Shown: piece by piece, positions 18,792 to 26,499 of the stretch
Numbering within the stretch: the first letter of the stretch is position 1
How the letters are laid out: each line of letters begins with the position of its first letter
Source: Billgrantia azerbaijanica
GTDB lineage: Bacteria > Pseudomonadota > Gammaproteobacteria > Pseudomonadales > Halomonadaceae
Length of the DNA stretch: 64,000 bases
Direction of reading: 5' to 3'
Assembly: GCA_004551485.1 (NCBI GenBank)
Contig: SBLD01000012.1
Coordinates: 52,768 to 116,767 of the forward strand
Translations under genes and position numbers: made by a program
The notes under the pieces: model-generated
Told to the model about the DNA's origin: nothing
What the model saw: the letters and a program-made list of their open reading frames with translations, nothing else
Database searches by the model: none

Positions 18792-20748
18792 CCGTAGGTT
18801 GCTCCTTGCGGTCGGGGGAGACCGCCGCCGTGTCGACGGTGGCGGTCTCGACCCGCAGACGAACGTTGACAAGCGTCAGGGTGTGTTGGTCCAGCGCCAG
18901 GCGGCAGGGTGCCTCGGTCGTGCAGGTCGCCCCCTGCGCCGGGCGGCTGCCGGCGGGCCCCTCCAGCCGAGCGGCGAGCGCCGGGCTCATGATCAGGGTG
19001 GTGGGGAGGCGGTTGTCGGTACCGCGGATGTCCTGTTGCTCGGGAAGGTCCTTGCCGCTGAGGGTCTCGACCACCCGCTCGCCGAGACGAAACTCGCCGG
19101 GGGGCAGCCGGACAGGGGCGCCTTCGGGGGCGTCGGCGAGGCGCAGCGCAAACCAGCGACTGGCGTCGGCCTCCCGGCTGACCGTGGGCTGCTCGCGGGC
19201 GATGGTCATGGCCAGTCGATCGGGTGGCATGAGCACGCCGCTCGCGAGGATCAGCGTGAACAGCATCAGACCGTAGGCGAAACCGTGCAGCACCAGGCCC
19301 ATGCGCCGCTGGCGGCGCACGGCGATCGGGTCGCTGGGCTCGCCGGCGGAGATGCCCTGGCGTGACCATTTCTGGCGGTTGAAGCGGAAGCTCACATGGG
19401 TCTTGAGCATGGCACCCCATACCTGGTTGTAGTAGATCAGCGGGATCCACAGCAGGCTGTAGCGCCCGTGCTGCCAGGCCAGGATCAGCGTGGCGATGCC
19501 GCGGGTGAAGAGGATCCACAGGGCATAGGCGAAGATGAACGAGGGGCGCACGAACAGCGTCACCAGCACCACCATCGTGGGGCCCACCAGGGTGGTCCAC
19601 ATGGAGAGACGCTGGTCGACCAGGCTCCACCAGGCGAAGATGCCCATGGGGCGCGGCCCGAGGGCAATGGCGCGGTTGCTGGTGCGCAGCATGTTGCCGT
19701 ACCAGCGGCGCATCAGGTCGGTGGTCGAGGCGAAGAAGCGTTTCCGGTCGGGCAGTTCCTCGAAGCCGCTGACGTAGACGTCGGGCAGGTAGAGCATCCG
19801 CCAGCCGTTCTTCAGCAGCCAGTACCAGGTCGACTTGTCGTCGCCGGAGAGGAACTTGAAGCGCCCGAAGCGCCAGTGGCTGACCTGATCGTTCTCCACC
19901 AGGTCGATGAAGTCCGGGTGGGTCGCCAGGTCGGCACGGAACACGCTGTAGCGGCCGGTCAGCACCAGCAGGCGCCGCGACAACGACATCGAGCTCATCA
20001 CCAGGTGGCGCTGGGCATAGCGCAGGTCGTACCACTCGCGGGTGGCATCGCCGCCGGTGACGATGGCGCTGTTGTTGGTGGTCAGGGCGCCCAGCCCCGG
20101 CTGGATGTGGAAGAACGGCAGCGAGCGGGCCAGGGTGCCGGGCTCCAGGCGGATGTCGCCATCCATGGAGACCAGCAGGGCGCCGGGCGCCGGCAGGCGG
20201 CGCGAGATGGCTCGCAGCACCTCGGCCATCGCCGAGCGCTTGCCGTCACCCTTCTGGAACATGTAGCGCAGCTCCACGTTCTCGGGCCAGCCCTGCTCCT
20301 CCATCACGTGGGTGATGATGTCGACATCGGTGCGGTCGGCGATGGCGGCGAAGACCGTCGTCGGCACACCGTAGTCGGCCGCCTCGCGCACCAGGGCGCT
20401 GTAGACCTGGAACGTCACCTCCGGCTCGATGCGGAAGGAGGTGCACAGCACGAAGAGTTCCGGCGGACGCCCGGCGTCGCCGGCGGCATCGGCGGCATCG
20501 GCGGCGGCGCGCAGCCGCGGGAAGACGCGGCGGTTGTACCAGGTCGACCGCACGGCCTGTACCAGCCACCAGGAGTAGCGCCACACGGCCACCCCGCCGA
20601 CGGCGAAGAAGAAGCTCTGCGACGCGGGCGAGAGGACCTCGAGGGGCAAGCCGTCGATCACCACCACCAGCAGCGTCAGGCCCAGCACCAGGGTGGTGGC
20701 TTCCGCCGCCCAGCTGGCGACCGAGCGGTCTCGGGGAGCGTGCGACAT
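18784..20748 (-). CDS. Alg8-like processive glycosyltransferase (GT2) with extra C-terminal domain
   Basis: The product is a multi-pass inner-membrane polymer synthase of 654 residues. Residues 1-500 follow Alg8 closely: N-terminal membrane helices, LCTSFRIEPEVTFQVY, KGDGKRSAMAE, the nucleotide-binding DGD (196-198), GRFKFLSGDDKSTW with the catalytic-base GDDK (302-305), RRWYGNMLRTSNRA (347-360, the QxxRW equivalent) and a C-terminal membrane block. Pseudomonas Alg8 is about 494 residues; here about 145 extra residues follow the last helix (about 485-505) and should be periplasmic. They contain a beta-helix-like LPPGEFRLGERV...TTLIM pattern and two cysteines (609, 615). A GGAGGGG ribosome site sits between the ugd stop and this ATG, 10 nt apart. 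Substrate is inferred from the operon to be a nucleotide-uronic acid. Confidence 0.88.
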   Translation of the reverse strand: MSHAPRDRSVASWAAEATTLVLGLTLLVVVIDGLPLEVLSPASQSFFFAVGGVAVWRYSWWLVQAVRSTWYNRRVFPRLRAAADAADAAGDAGRPPELFVLCTSFRIEPEVTFQVYSALVREAADYGVPTTVFAAIADRTDVDIITHVMEEQGWPENVELRYMFQKGDGKRSAMAEVLRAISRRLPAPGALLVSMDGDIRLEPGTLARSLPFFHIQPGLGALTTNNSAIVTGGDATREWYDLRYAQRHLVMSSMSLSRRLLVLTGRYSVFRADLATHPDFIDLVENDQVSHWRFGRFKFLSGDDKSTWYWLLKNGWRMLYLPDVYVSGFEELPDRKRFFASTTDLMRRWYGNMLRTSNRAIALGPRPMGIFAWWSLVDQRLSMWTTLVGPTMVVLVTLFVRPSFIFAYALWILFTRGIATLILAWQHGRYSLLWIPLIYYNQVWGAMLKTHVSFRFNRQKWSRQGISAGEPSDPIAVRRQRRMGLVLHGFAYGLMLFTLILASGVLMPPDRLAMTIAREQPTVSREADASRWFALRLADAPEGAPVRLPPGEFRLGERVVETLSGKDLPEQQDIRGTDNRLPTTLIMSPALAARLEGPAGSRPAQGATCTTEAPCRLALDQHTLTLVNVRLRVETATVDTAAVSPDRKEQPTDG

Positions 20749-20758
20749 TTACCCCTCC

Positions 20759-22105
20759 TCAGGCCAGCACCGGCCGTACGGAGTCACCACGGCCGATGGC
20801 ATAGTAGGCGAGCCCCGCGGCCTTGACGGTCTCGGGCGCAAAGAGGTTGCGGCCGTCGACCACCACCGGCTCGAGCAGGGTCTCGCGCAGCCACGCGAAG
20901 TCGAGGGTGCGAAATGCCTTCCACTCGGTGCAGATGACCAGCGCATGGGCACCCTCCAGCGCCTCGTCGCGCCGCTCGGCGAGGACCAGGTCGTCGCGCT
21001 CGCCGTAGAGGCGCCGGCACTCCTTCATCGCCTCCGGGTCGTAGGCCTGCACCCGTGCGCCGACCTCCCACAGCGCCTCCATCAGGTCGCGGCTGGGCGC
21101 CTCGCGCATGTCGTCGGTGTTGGGCTTGAAGGCGAGCCCCCACACGGCGATGGTCTTGCCGGCCAGCTTGCCGTCGAAGGCCTGGCAGAGCTTGTCGAAC
21201 AGCTTGCTCTTCTGGCGCGCGTTGATGCGCTCCACGGCGGCGATCATCTCGGCGGGATGGCCCACCGCCTCGGCCGTGTGGGCGAGCGCCTTGACGTCCT
21301 TGGGAAAGCAGGAACCGCCATAGCCGCACCCGGGGTAGATGAAGGAGTAGCCGATGCGCGGGTCGCTGCCGATGCCGTGCCGCACCTCCTCGATGTCGGC
21401 ACCGAGACGCTCGGCGAGGTTGGCGATCTCGTTGATGAAGCTGATCTTGGTGGCCAGCATGGCGTTGGCGGCGTACTTGGTCAGCTCGGCGCTGCGCACG
21501 CCCATGAACATCAGCTTGTCGCGCTGGCGGTTGTAGGGGGCGTAGCACTCGTGCATGACGGTCCTGACGCGCTGCGAGTCGGTGCCGATCACGATGCGCG
21601 AGCCGCGCGAGAAGTCTTCGATGGCGGCCCCCTCCTTGAGGAATTCGGGGTTGGAGCAGACGTCGAACTCCACCGCCTTGCCGCGCCGGTCGAGCTCAGC
21701 GGCAATGGCGCGCTCCACGCGACTGGCCGTGCCCACCGGTACCGTCGACTTGTCGACGATGATCTTGTAGTCGTCCATGTGGCGGCCGATGGTCTCGGCG
21801 ACGGTGAGCACGTGGCGCAGGTCGGCACTGCCGTCCTCGTCGGCGGGGGTGCCCACGGCAATGAACTGCAGCAAGCCGAAGGCAACGCCCTCGGCGGCGT
21901 CGGTGGTGAAGCGCAGTCGACCGTCCGCCTGATTATGATGGATCAGCTCCTCGAGGCCCGGTTCATAGATCGGCACCTCGCCTGCCGTCAGGCGGGCCAC
22001 CTTGTCGGGGTCCACGTCGACGCAGATGACGTCATGGCCGACGTCGGCCAGACAGGCGCCGGTCACGAGTCCCACATAGCCGGAACCGAAGATGGTGATC
22101 TTCAT
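20759..22105 (-). CDS. ugd: UDP-glucose 6-dehydrogenase
   Basis: The enzyme oxidises UDP-glucose to UDP-glucuronate with two NAD+. The 448-residue product shows the Rossmann motif GSGYVG (7-12), NPEFLKEG (152-159), and the block GSDPRIG...[10 protein letters not shown] with catalytic Cys266. The GSDPRIG and GGSCFPKD forms are those of UDP-glucose dehydrogenases; AlgD (GDP-mannose dehydrogenase) has a different block ending FGGSCLPKD. This gene therefore occupies the algD position but not, apparently, the algD function. The start at 22105 follows an AAGGAA site; an in-frame ATG 33 nt upstream is poorer. It is the first gene of the six-gene operon, preceded by a 370-nt control region. Confidence 0.9.
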   Translation of the reverse strand: MKITIFGSGYVGLVTGACLADVGHDVICVDVDPDKVARLTAGEVPIYEPGLEELIHHNQADGRLRFTTDAAEGVAFGLLQFIAVGTPADEDGSADLRHVLTVAETIGRHMDDYKIIVDKSTVPVGTASRVERAIAAELDRRGKAVEFDVCSNPEFLKEGAAIEDFSRGSRIVIGTDSQRVRTVMHECYAPYNRQRDKLMFMGVRSAELTKYAANAMLATKISFINEIANLAERLGADIEEVRHGIGSDPRIGYSFIYPGCGYGGSCFPKDVKALAHTAEAVGHPAEMIAAVERINARQKSKLFDKLCQAFDGKLAGKTIAVWGLAFKPNTDDMREAPSRDLMEALWEVGARVQAYDPEAMKECRRLYGERDDLVLAERRDEALEGAHALVICTEWKAFRTLDFAWLRETLLEPVVVDGRNLFAPETVKAAGLAYYAIGRGDSVRPVLA

Positions 22106-22475
22106 GGTCGTCGTTCCTTGCTGTCGAGGCCATTCCATGGAATCGGCGCCACCGCACCGGCATCTGCCGGTGGAGGATGACGCGGAAAGGCCGGGTTGGA
22201 TTGGTACGGGTCGTCCGCCAATCCGTCAGCAAGAACCGGGCCAGGTTTGGTGATTAGTTAAGAATCAGTGTTTTGTATCGTGGATGGAGGTGGCGGGGCG
22301 GATACCGGCGCGCGCGGAGTGTCGCTTGTCGGCAACAGTTTTTGCGTCGAGTCGATAAACGTCGGCAGATCAGTGGGTTAAGTGTTGCCGATTGGCAACG
22401 GTGGGGTGTCGCAGATAAGGTAACTTTTTGATTTTATGAGTGTTTAGGCATCGGGTGAAGCGGTGGCATGCTGGC
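22106..22475 (-). promoter_or_regulatory. Leader and promoter region of the exopolysaccharide operon
   Basis: This 370-nt gap between the rimK-like stop and ugd has no credible coding sequence on either strand. It is clearly richer in A+T than its surroundings (especially 22250-22290 and 22425-22450) and contains the inverted TCGGCAACA repeats described separately. It must hold the promoter for ugd-alg8-alg44-PL14-PL5-sel1. I cannot assign a -35/-10 pair with confidence. Confidence 0.6.
22329..22399. repeat. Inverted TCGGCAACA motifs, possible operator
   Basis: TCGGCAACA at 22329-22337 is repeated exactly in inverse orientation as TGTTGCCGA at 22383-22391. The second copy is also half of a local palindrome, GTTGCC-GATT-GGCAAC, at 22384-22399. 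A weaker TCGGCAGA lies at 22362-22369. The arrangement resembles a multi-site operator upstream of ugd; the regulator is unknown. Confidence 0.5.
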
Positions 22476-23975
22476 TCAGCCGGCCTGGCGGCGGCGCGCC
22501 TCCATGCGCGCAAGAAAGACCGCCATGATGCGCTCGTAGAGGGCGCGGCCGAGCCGGGCGTCCTCGATGCCGGCATCCACGTTGGGGTTGTCATTCACCT
22601 CGATCACCACCACCCGTTCGCCGGCCTGCTTGAGGTCGACGCCATAGAAGCCGGTGCCGATCAACCGCGTGGCCTGAAGCGCTGCCTGCAGCACGGCCGG
22701 TGGCACCTCGGACGGGTCATGGGTGGTGAAGCCGCCGCTCTTTATCCGGCCCCCGGAGTGGTCGTAGATCTGCCAGTGGCCGCGGGCCATGTAGTAGCGG
22801 CTGGCGAACAGCACCTGACCGTCGAGCACCCCGATCCGCCAGTCGTAATCGGTGGGCAGCCACTCCTGCAGCAGCAGCAGCGCCGAGGACTCGAACAGCC
22901 GTGCGGCCTCGCGCTCCAACTGCTCGGCATCGGCGATCTTCACCACCCCGCGCGAGAAGGCGCCGTCGGGCACCTTCAGTACCAGCGGAAAGCTCAGCCC
23001 GGCGAGACGCTCGACCAGGCGGCCGCGGTCGCGGCGCTGCAGCAGGCGCCCCTCGGGGGCCGGCACGCCGCGAGCGCGCAGCAGGGCGTGCAGGTAGACC
23101 TTGTTGGTGCAGCGCAGGATGTCCTGGGGGGCGTCGATCACCACCAGCCCCTCGTGCTCCGCCTGGCGGGCCATGCGGTAGGTGTGATGGTCCAGGTTGG
23201 TCGTCTCGCGGATGAACAGGCCGTCGAACTCGGCCAGTCGCCCGGCATCGCGCTTGGTGATCAGCGACACATCGATGCCCAGCCGCCGCCCGGCCCGGAT
23301 GAAGGCGCGCAGGGCACCACGGTTGCTGGGCGGCAGGGTCTCACCGGGATCGACGAGGAGGGCCAGGTCGAAGCGGTAGCGCTTGCGCGCCTTGGGAGTT
23401 CGCCACACCTTGCGCGAGTGGCGGTTGAGCGCCGTGGCAAAGAGGTCCTGCTCCGGGGGCGTGAGGTCGCGCAGGCGCAGGGGCTTGAGACGTACCAGGC
23501 GCCACAGGTCGTGACGCCGCATCAGACGCGCCTCGAGTAGCGGGCAGGGCAGGCGTTCGAAGAGGTGCCGCGCGAGCTTCGCCAACCCCGGTTCGAGGCA
23601 CTCCCCGAACAGCACTCGCAGGGTCAGGGTGTCGCCGGTCAGTCGTCCCTTGCGTGCCAGCTCGCCGAGCAGCGGGGCGAGGCCGGCCAGCTCGAGGTCG
23701 ATCAGCGCCTTGCGCGACAGGGCGTTGAGCGTCTCCACCGTGGGCAGCACGCGTTGGCGACGTGCCTGGGCGAGCAGCGACACGTAGTAGCCGCTGCCCA
23801 GGTAGCCCAGGTCGCTGCACAGGTTGATGACGTGGGTGGTGCGATCCGCCTCGCCGTTGCCGGCTCGGTGGCGCCGGTCGAGGGCGAGGAAGTCGTCGGC
23901 GCTGACCAGGTCTTCGGTGGGGTAGTAGGGACGCCAGTCATCCAGGCGGTCGACGACGATACGCAAGGGGCACAT
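22476..23975 (-). CDS. RimK-like ATP-grasp protein with RLAN N-terminal domain
   Basis: The product is about 499 residues. The N-terminal half matches the RimK-like RLAN domain (IVVDRLDDWRPYYPTEDLVSADDFL). The C-terminal half is an ATP-grasp ligase domain (PLVLKVPDGAFSRGVVKI, LLQEWLPTDYDWRIGVLDG, and the metal-binding GVDLKQ...VIEVNDNPNVDAG). ATP-grasp RimK relatives ligate amino acids, often glutamate, to peptides or small molecules; the substrate of this branch is not known to me. The start at 23975 aligns with the RLAN domain; the frame is open a further 135 nt, but those starts lack ribosome sites. It diverges from a GNAT acetyltransferase gene, and the two may work on one metabolite. Confidence 0.8.
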   Translation of the reverse strand: MCPLRIVVDRLDDWRPYYPTEDLVSADDFLALDRRHRAGNGEADRTTHVINLCSDLGYLGSGYYVSLLAQARRQRVLPTVETLNALSRKALIDLELAGLAPLLGELARKGRLTGDTLTLRVLFGECLEPGLAKLARHLFERLPCPLLEARLMRRHDLWRLVRLKPLRLRDLTPPEQDLFATALNRHSRKVWRTPKARKRYRFDLALLVDPGETLPPSNRGALRAFIRAGRRLGIDVSLITKRDAGRLAEFDGLFIRETTNLDHHTYRMARQAEHEGLVVIDAPQDILRCTNKVYLHALLRARGVPAPEGRLLQRRDRGRLVERLAGLSFPLVLKVPDGAFSRGVVKIADAEQLEREAARLFESSALLLLQEWLPTDYDWRIGVLDGQVLFASRYYMARGHWQIYDHSGGRIKSGGFTTHDPSEVPPAVLQAALQATRLIGTGFYGVDLKQAGERVVVIEVNDNPNVDAGIEDARLGRALYERIMAVFLARMEARRRQAG

Positions 23976-24139
23976 GGGCAGGCTTCCAGCGAGCGGGGTG
24001 GCGGCAGTTTCGCTCAGCATGCCCTTGAGGCGAGCAACGAACAAGCTGGAGGGTCGCTGAAAATATTTCATGACCGCGAGCGCTGACAGCCGTGGCGGGG
24101 CTGGCGACAATCCGCGACAAACTGCCGGGGAAGTCGACC

Positions 24140-24616
24140 ATGACCGTCACGCTGCGCCAGGGAAGGCCTGAGGACCTGGGCGCCATCGTCCGCCTCGAGG
24201 AGGCGGCCTTCGCAGGCGACCGTTTCAGCCGCCGCCAGCTGTGGCACCTGCTCAACCGCGCCCATGCGCTGACCCTGGTGGCCGAGGACGAACACGGCGC
24301 GTTGCTCGGCTACGGCCTGCTGCTGTTTCGCCGCGGCAGCAGCCGGGTGCGGCTCTACTCCTTCTGTGTGCACCCCACGGCGCGCGGCGGCGGCATCGGG
24401 CGGCGTCTGCTCGAGGCGCTGGAGGCTGTCGCCCGTGAGCGGGGCGGGGAACGCCTGGAACTCGAGGTCCGCGTCGACAACCGCGTTGCCCTGGGGCTCT
24501 ATCGGCGCGCGGGCTTTCGCCTCCGACGCTGGCTCGACGATTACTACGCGGACGGCTGTGCTGGCTGGCAGATGGAGAAGACGCTCGTCGCGCCCTGCGA
24601 GGGCCGAGTCGTGTAG
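24140..24616 (+). CDS. GNAT-family N-acetyltransferase (RimI-like)
   Basis: The 158-residue protein is a single GNAT domain. The acetyl-CoA-binding motif A is visible (VHPTARGGGIGRRLLEALE, with the R/QxxGxG/A signature as RGGGIG), followed by LEVRVDNRVALGLYRRAGF, the C-terminal motif also seen in RimI. The acceptor is unknown. The start at 24140 is preceded by GGGGAAG. It diverges from the RimK/RLAN gene, with 164 nt between starts that should carry both promoters. Such acetyltransferase and RLAN/ATP-grasp pairs suggest acylated small-molecule or peptide synthesis; this is inference. Confidence 0.8.
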   Translation: MTVTLRQGRPEDLGAIVRLEEAAFAGDRFSRRQLWHLLNRAHALTLVAEDEHGALLGYGLLLFRRGSSRVRLYSFCVHPTARGGGIGRRLLEALEAVARERGGERLELEVRVDNRVALGLYRRAGFRLRRWLDDYYADGCAGWQMEKTLVAPCEGRVV

Positions 24617-24670
24617 ACTGCCGGCATCCCGATCATGACCGTCACTTTCTCTCCACAGCAGGATGCCACC

Positions 24671-25156
24671 ATGCCTTCCTTCGACATCGTTTCCGAGTTC
24701 GACAAGCACGAAGCCAGCAACGCCGTGGACCAGGCCAACCGCGAGATCCAGGGGCGCTTCGATTTCCGCGGCGTCACGGCGAGTTTCTCCCTCGACGGCG
24801 AGACGGTGGCACTCGAAGCCGAGGCGGATTTCCAGCTCAGGCAGATGCTCGACGTGCTGCGCAACCGGCTCATCGCCCGTGGCATCGATGCGCGCTGCAT
24901 GGACGTGGCCGAGCCCGAGCTCTCCGGGGTGCGCGCCCGCCAGACGGTGCGGCTCAAGCAGGGGCTCGAGGCGCAGGAGACGAAGGACATCGTCAAGCGC
25001 ATCAAGGCGAGCAAGCTCAAGGTGCAGGCGCAGATCCAGGGCGACCAGGTGCGCGTGACCGGCAAGAAGCGTGACGACCTGCAGGCCGTCATGGCCCTGC
25101 TGCGGGGCGAGGAGGGACCTGACCTTGCTTTGCAGTTCAATAACTTCCGCGACTGA
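24671..25156 (+). CDS. yajQ: YajQ family nucleotide-binding protein
   Basis: The 161-residue product is a full-length YajQ ([33 protein letters not shown]-like [27 protein letters not shown]; ending [10 protein letters not shown]). The family has a tandem ferredoxin-like fold; members bind nucleotides, and a Xanthomonas homologue binds c-di-GMP. That is of passing interest because a c-di-GMP-controlled polysaccharide operon lies 2.5 kb away, but I see no evidence of a functional link. The start aligns with the family; an in-frame ATG 36 nt upstream was rejected. Confidence 0.95.
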   Translation: MPSFDIVSEFDKHEASNAVDQANREIQGRFDFRGVTASFSLDGETVALEAEADFQLRQMLDVLRNRLIARGIDARCMDVAEPELSGVRARQTVRLKQGLEAQETKDIVKRIKASKLKVQAQIQGDQVRVTGKKRDDLQAVMALLRGEEGPDLALQFNNFRD

Positions 25157-25209
25157 TTCGGTCGTGCCGGCAGATGATTTTGATGTGCGTCAAGCGCAGC
25201 GCGAACCGG

Positions 25210-25237
25210 CTTGAAAATGCCTGGAGCGCCACCAATT
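25210..25237 (+). promoter_or_regulatory. Sigma-32-like heat-shock promoter of hsp20
   Basis: CTTGAAA at 25210-25216, a 13-nt spacer, then CACCAATT at 25230-25237 (6 of 8 against CCCCATNT, counting N as a match). It lies about 70 nt upstream of the hsp20 start, giving a leader of about 60 nt with a small TTGCG/CGCAA hairpin at 25271-25283. Confidence 0.65.
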
Positions 25238-25305
25238 CTAGGAGTGATGACAGGCAGTGCAGTTGAGTGTTTGCGTCACGCAATCGACCGGAAAGGAGGT
25301 GGCGT

Positions 25306-25845
25306 ATGAATCTGCAGAAGTTCTCACCCTGGAACTGGTTCAAGAGCGAGGCGGCCGATGCCCCGGCCGCGGCCCCGCCGGCCGAGACGCAGCCGCGGCG
25401 CGGCGAACTCTCCCCCTTGCTGGGCATGCATCAGGAGCTGGATCGCTGGAGGGACAACGTCATGCGCCAGTTCGGCATGCCGTCCTTCGAGAGTCGCTTC
25501 GGCGACATGCCGATGCTGCTGCGTCCGCACCTCGACATCGCCGAGCGCGACCAGGAGTACGTGATCACCGTCGAGGTGCCGGGCGTCGAGGAGAAGGACG
25601 TCAAGCTGACCCTCGACGATCAGCGCCTGGTCATCGAGGGCGAGAAGCGCCAGGAGAGCACCACCAAGGAGGAGCGCTACCAGCGTGTCGAGCGCGCCTA
25701 CGGTAGCTTCCGCCGCGTGCTCGACTTGCCGGCGGATGCCAAGGTCGAGGACATCAAGGCCTCGTTCGCCAACGGCGTACTGACGGTGACGGTGCCGCGC
25801 AGCGGTGAGGTGAAAGCCGCGCGGCGCGAGATCCCCATCCAGTGA
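25306..25845 (+). CDS. Small heat-shock protein, Hsp20/alpha-crystallin family
   Basis: The product is an ATP-independent holdase of 179 residues. The alpha-crystallin domain runs from about residue 75 (RPHLDIAERDQEYVITVEVPGVEEKDVKLTLDD) to the conserved end-motif ANGVLTVTVPR, the A-x-x-x-n-G-v-L signature. The N-terminal arm is long and Pro/Ala-rich. The C-terminal REIPIQ supplies the IxI-type motif used in oligomer assembly. A very strong AAGGAGGTG ribosome site precedes the ATG at 25306. It has its own sigma-32-like promoter and a hairpin after the stop, so it is probably monocistronic. Confidence 0.93.
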   Translation: MNLQKFSPWNWFKSEAADAPAAAPPAETQPRRGELSPLLGMHQELDRWRDNVMRQFGMPSFESRFGDMPMLLRPHLDIAERDQEYVITVEVPGVEEKDVKLTLDDQRLVIEGEKRQESTTKEERYQRVERAYGSFRRVLDLPADAKVEDIKASFANGVLTVTVPRSGEVKAARREIPIQ

Positions 25846-25860
25846 GCCGCTTGCCGACCC

Positions 25861-25892
25861 GCAGCGAGCCCGCCCACCGGCGGGCTCGCTGC
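25861..25892 (+). terminator. GC-rich hairpin after hsp20
   Basis: A 14-bp perfect stem (GCAGCGAGCCCGCC / GGCGGGCTCGCTGC) with a CACC loop begins 16 nt after the hsp20 stop. There is no T-run, so it is either an atypical terminator or an mRNA stabiliser. Confidence 0.55.
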
Positions 25893-26024
25893 GTACCGAA
25901 CGGCACCATAGACACAGCCGATTGGCGTGGCTCGAACCCATGCGCTTGAATAGAGGGGAGCGGCGCTGCCACCGGGTGCGTTGAGGTGGCGATCGCCATG
26001 CCTTGTCCGCTGGGGAGGAAGCCC

Positions 26025-26426
26025 ATGCCGTCGATTCGTCATGCCGCCTACCTGGGACTTGCCGGGACGAGTTTCGCCCTGGGCGTCATCGGCGCCTTCC
26101 TGCCCCTCATGCCCACCACCTGCTTCATGCTGCTGGCCGTGTGGGCCGCGTCGCGCGGCTCGCCGCGCTTCGCGTTGTGGATTCGCGAGCACCCCCGCTT
26201 CGGCCCGGCCGTGGTGGCCTGGGAGGGGGAGCGGGCGATTCCCCGCCACGCCAAGCGGCTCGCCGTGCTCGCGCTGGCCGCGTCGATCCTGGTACTGGTC
26301 CTGACGGTGAGCCTGACCTGGCTCAAGCTCGCCCTGGTCGGCGGGCTCTTGCTGGTGGGACTGTGGATCGTCACCCGCCCCGAACCGCGCCTGGCCACCG
26401 CTCCCGCCCCCCTGACGCGGCGTTGA
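26025..26426 (+). CDS. YbaN-like small inner-membrane protein (DUF454)
   Basis: The 133-residue protein has about three hydrophobic segments. The DUF454 signature is clear: GAFLPLMPTTCFMLLAVWAASRGSPRF followed by WIREHPRFGPAVVAW and the basic RAIPRHAKRLA before the last two membrane helices. The role of the family is not established. A strong GGGGAGGAA site precedes 26025; the earlier in-frame start was rejected. pepN follows after 73 nt. Confidence 0.88.
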   Translation: MPSIRHAAYLGLAGTSFALGVIGAFLPLMPTTCFMLLAVWAASRGSPRFALWIREHPRFGPAVVAWEGERAIPRHAKRLAVLALAASILVLVLTVSLTWLKLALVGGLLLVGLWIVTRPEPRLATAPAPLTRR

Positions 26427-26499
26427 CCTGCGGCGCTTTGAGGTTCGGGCCAGCGCCACCGTACAATGGCCGTCGTTTTCCGACAGGAGCCCGTTCCCG

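Noticed and set aside
20759-22105. Calling this gene algD because of its operon position
   Set aside because: Its substrate and catalytic blocks ([17 protein letters not shown]) are those of UDP-glucose dehydrogenase.
20693-22180. Plus-strand open frame opposite ugd
   Set aside because: Antisense shadow; ugd shows all dehydrogenase motifs.
24635-24670. Upstream ATG for yajQ at 24635
   Set aside because: YajQ proteins begin with MPSFDIVSE; the extension has no family counterpart.
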